A DNA stretch of 35,087 nt, from assembly GCA_027482995.1 (NCBI GenBank), contig JAIXVM010000172.1:1-35087 (forward strand). Direction: 5' to 3'. The DNA is from Hyphomonadaceae bacterium. Lineage in GTDB: Bacteria > Pseudomonadota > Alphaproteobacteria > Caulobacterales > Hyphomonadaceae. Shown here in pieces: positions 33,819-35,087 of this stretch (within the stretch, counting starts at the first letter, position 1; each line of letters begins with the position of its first letter). Position numbers and translations under genes: made by a program. Below the pieces are notes generated by a model. It was not told the DNA's origin. It was given only the letters and a program-made list of their open reading frames with translations, and ran no database searches.

Positions 33819-35087
33819 TCAGAAGTCCTTCTTGACGCGCACGCCATAGAAGCGGGGCGGGCCAGCGATGAAGGTCGGGATGCCGAACGCGTCGCCGGTA
33901 TTGCCGGCGTCGATGAGGTAGTTCTCGTCGAAGAGGTTGGTGACGTAACCCTCGACCGCCAGACCGTTCTGGAGCGTCAGTTCTGCGGTCAGGTTGAACA
34001 GGTCATACGCATCCTCAGACAGCAGGTCGCGTTCGGTGTTGTCGAAGTAGACCTCCGACTGCCAGACGACACTCGGGATCACGCGCAGTTCGCCGATGCC
34101 GACGTCCTTCGTGAACACGGCGGCCAGCGAGGCGGTGTGATCTGGCGACAGGCGAAGGCGGTTGCCTCCGAATTGCTGCGGACGACCGTCCACTTCATCC
34201 TCGAACCGCGCCTTGTTGTAGCCATAGCTTGCAACAAACGTCGCCGCCTCGGTGGGTGACCAAACAGCTTGCGTCTCGAGACCGTAGCTCGTGGCGTTAC
34301 CCGCGTTGAGCGGAACGATCTGGCCATTGGCGTTGACGACAGACGACTGGAAGTTGGTGTAATCGTAGAAGAACACCGAGGCATCGAGTGCCAGCTGACC
34401 GCCGAAGGTGACGCCCTTGGCGCCGACTTCGTAGCTGTCAACTTCTTCCGCAGGCAGAAGACCGAACCGGTTCGCTGCGTTGGTCGTCGAGGCCGTGATG
34501 ACTTCCGGGCGGCGGCCACGGGCGATGTTGCCGAAGAGGTTCCACTCGCTCGTCAGTTCGTATAGCGCAGCAACGCGCCATGTGGTGCCGTCGAATTCAT
34601 CCGAGGATGTCAGACGTGCCCGGCCATTGGCGTTCGGAGCGACCGGCGTAGCAGCGGTGGCGAACACGCCGCCGAAGGTCAGGTTCGACGGGCCGTTGAG
34701 GTTGCCGACTTCGATACCCGTGGTCTTTTCTTCCTGCGTGAAGCGCACGCCGGCGGTGACTTCCAGGCGGTCGGTGACGTCGACGCTGGCATCTGCGAAC
34801 ACGTCGTACGACTCGGTTTTGCCGGAGTTAGCGAAGAATTCGTTGTGGATCGGCTTCAGGCGCAATCCGCGGGCCAGCGGGTTCAGGTTGATCGCCGGCA
34901 GCGTGTTCACATCCGGCGCGTTGGGCGGACGGATGAGACCGCCGAGGAAGGCCTGCAGCGCGCGCTCGTCATAGGTCAGCGGCACGTTTTGACGGCCGTC
35001 CTCGTTGGTGTAGCTCACGCCTGCAAAGCCGCGGATGCGGCCGCCGGCATCATAGTTGAGACGGAATTCCTGGCTGAACTGGTCGCC
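33819..35087 (-). CDS. TonB-dependent outer-membrane receptor, C-terminal part (5' end outside window)
   Basis: The visible 422 residues form the C-terminal half of a TonB-dependent receptor barrel. The frame is open at the right edge, beginning GDQFSQEFRLNYDAGGRIRGFAGVSY; the track Met at 35018 is internal. Repeated amphipathic strands are clear: DVTDRLEVTAGVRFTQEEKT, RVAALYELTSEWNLFGNIARGRRPE, EEVDSYEVGAKGVTFGGQLALDASVFFYDY, and GLAVEGYVTNLFDENYL. The protein ends VRVKKDF, with the terminal Phe needed for barrel insertion. The FSQEFRL and TQEEKT style is typical of the large receptor families of Caulobacterales and sphingomonads. The plug and TonB box lie outside the window and the substrate is unknown. 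It converges on the acyl-CoA ligase gene. Confidence 0.93.
   Translation of the reverse strand, partial: GDQFSQEFRLNYDAGGRIRGFAGVSYTNEDGRQNVPLTYDERALQAFLGGLIRPPNAPDVNTLPAINLNPLARGLRLKPIHNEFFANSGKTESYDVFADASVDVTDRLEVTAGVRFTQEEKTTGIEVGNLNGPSNLTFGGVFATAATPVAPNANGRARLTSSDEFDGTTWRVAALYELTSEWNLFGNIARGRRPEVITASTTNAANRFGLLPAEEVDSYEVGAKGVTFGGQLALDASVFFYDYTNFQSSVVNANGQIVPLNAGNATSYGLETQAVWSPTEAATFVASYGYNKARFEDEVDGRPQQFGGNRLRLSPDHTASLAAVFTKDVGIGELRVIPSVVWQSEVYFDNTERDLLSEDAYDLFNLTAELTLQNGLAVEGYVTNLFDENYLIDAGNTGDAFGIPTFIAGPPRFYGVRVKKDF

Overview
The window is a GC-rich chromosomal segment from an alphaproteobacterium, most likely a stalked or budding member of the Caulobacterales/Hyphomonadaceae. The main evidence is an spmX-type polar scaffold gene (degenerate GH24 muramidase, Pro-rich linker, two C-terminal membrane helices), an EcfG-type general-stress promoter, sigma-54 style promoters and a TonB-dependent receptor. 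No rRNA, tRNA, CRISPR array, insertion sequence or phage gene was found. No gene-free stretch exceeds 300 bases.

Left third (1-13.6 kb): the four enzymes of leucine/isovalerate breakdown lie on the minus strand, in the order liuD (biotin-carrying subunit of methylcrotonyl-CoA carboxylase, cut by the window edge), liuC, liuB and liuA. They are separated by unrelated genes, several on the plus strand: a DUF817 membrane protein, a small membrane protein, an acyltransferase, an EF-hand protein, an FMN split-barrel protein, a patatin phospholipase, a soluble hybrid histidine kinase and an SRPBCC protein. The DUF817 reading frame runs without a stop codon into liuD.

Middle (13.6-24.4 kb, all minus strand): spmX, the magnesium channel gene mgtE, a Baeyer-Villiger-type flavin monooxygenase, a coupled acyltransferase/glycosyltransferase pair behind a near-perfect sigma-54 promoter, and a valine-degradation operon (mmsA, a multi-pass membrane protein, enoyl-CoA hydratase, mmsB).

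Right third (24.5-35.1 kb): an EmrAB-type efflux pair, two overlapping Tat-signal genes (a VAO-family FAD oxidase and a fold-type III PLP enzyme), an acyl-CoA dehydrogenase, a small cytochrome c lipoprotein and an acyl-CoA ligase, all on the plus strand. A strong bidirectional terminator then separates them from the 3' end of a TonB-dependent receptor gene on the minus strand.

The common theme is catabolism of branched-chain amino acids and other acyl-CoAs, mixed with envelope and polarity genes. I saw no single large undescribed system. The observations most worth checking are the DUF817-LiuD read-through, the sigma-54 sites at spmX and the acyltransferase operon, the SpmX active-site losses, the altered cyclic-nucleotide cassette in the patatin protein, and the Tat-exported oxidase/PLP pair.
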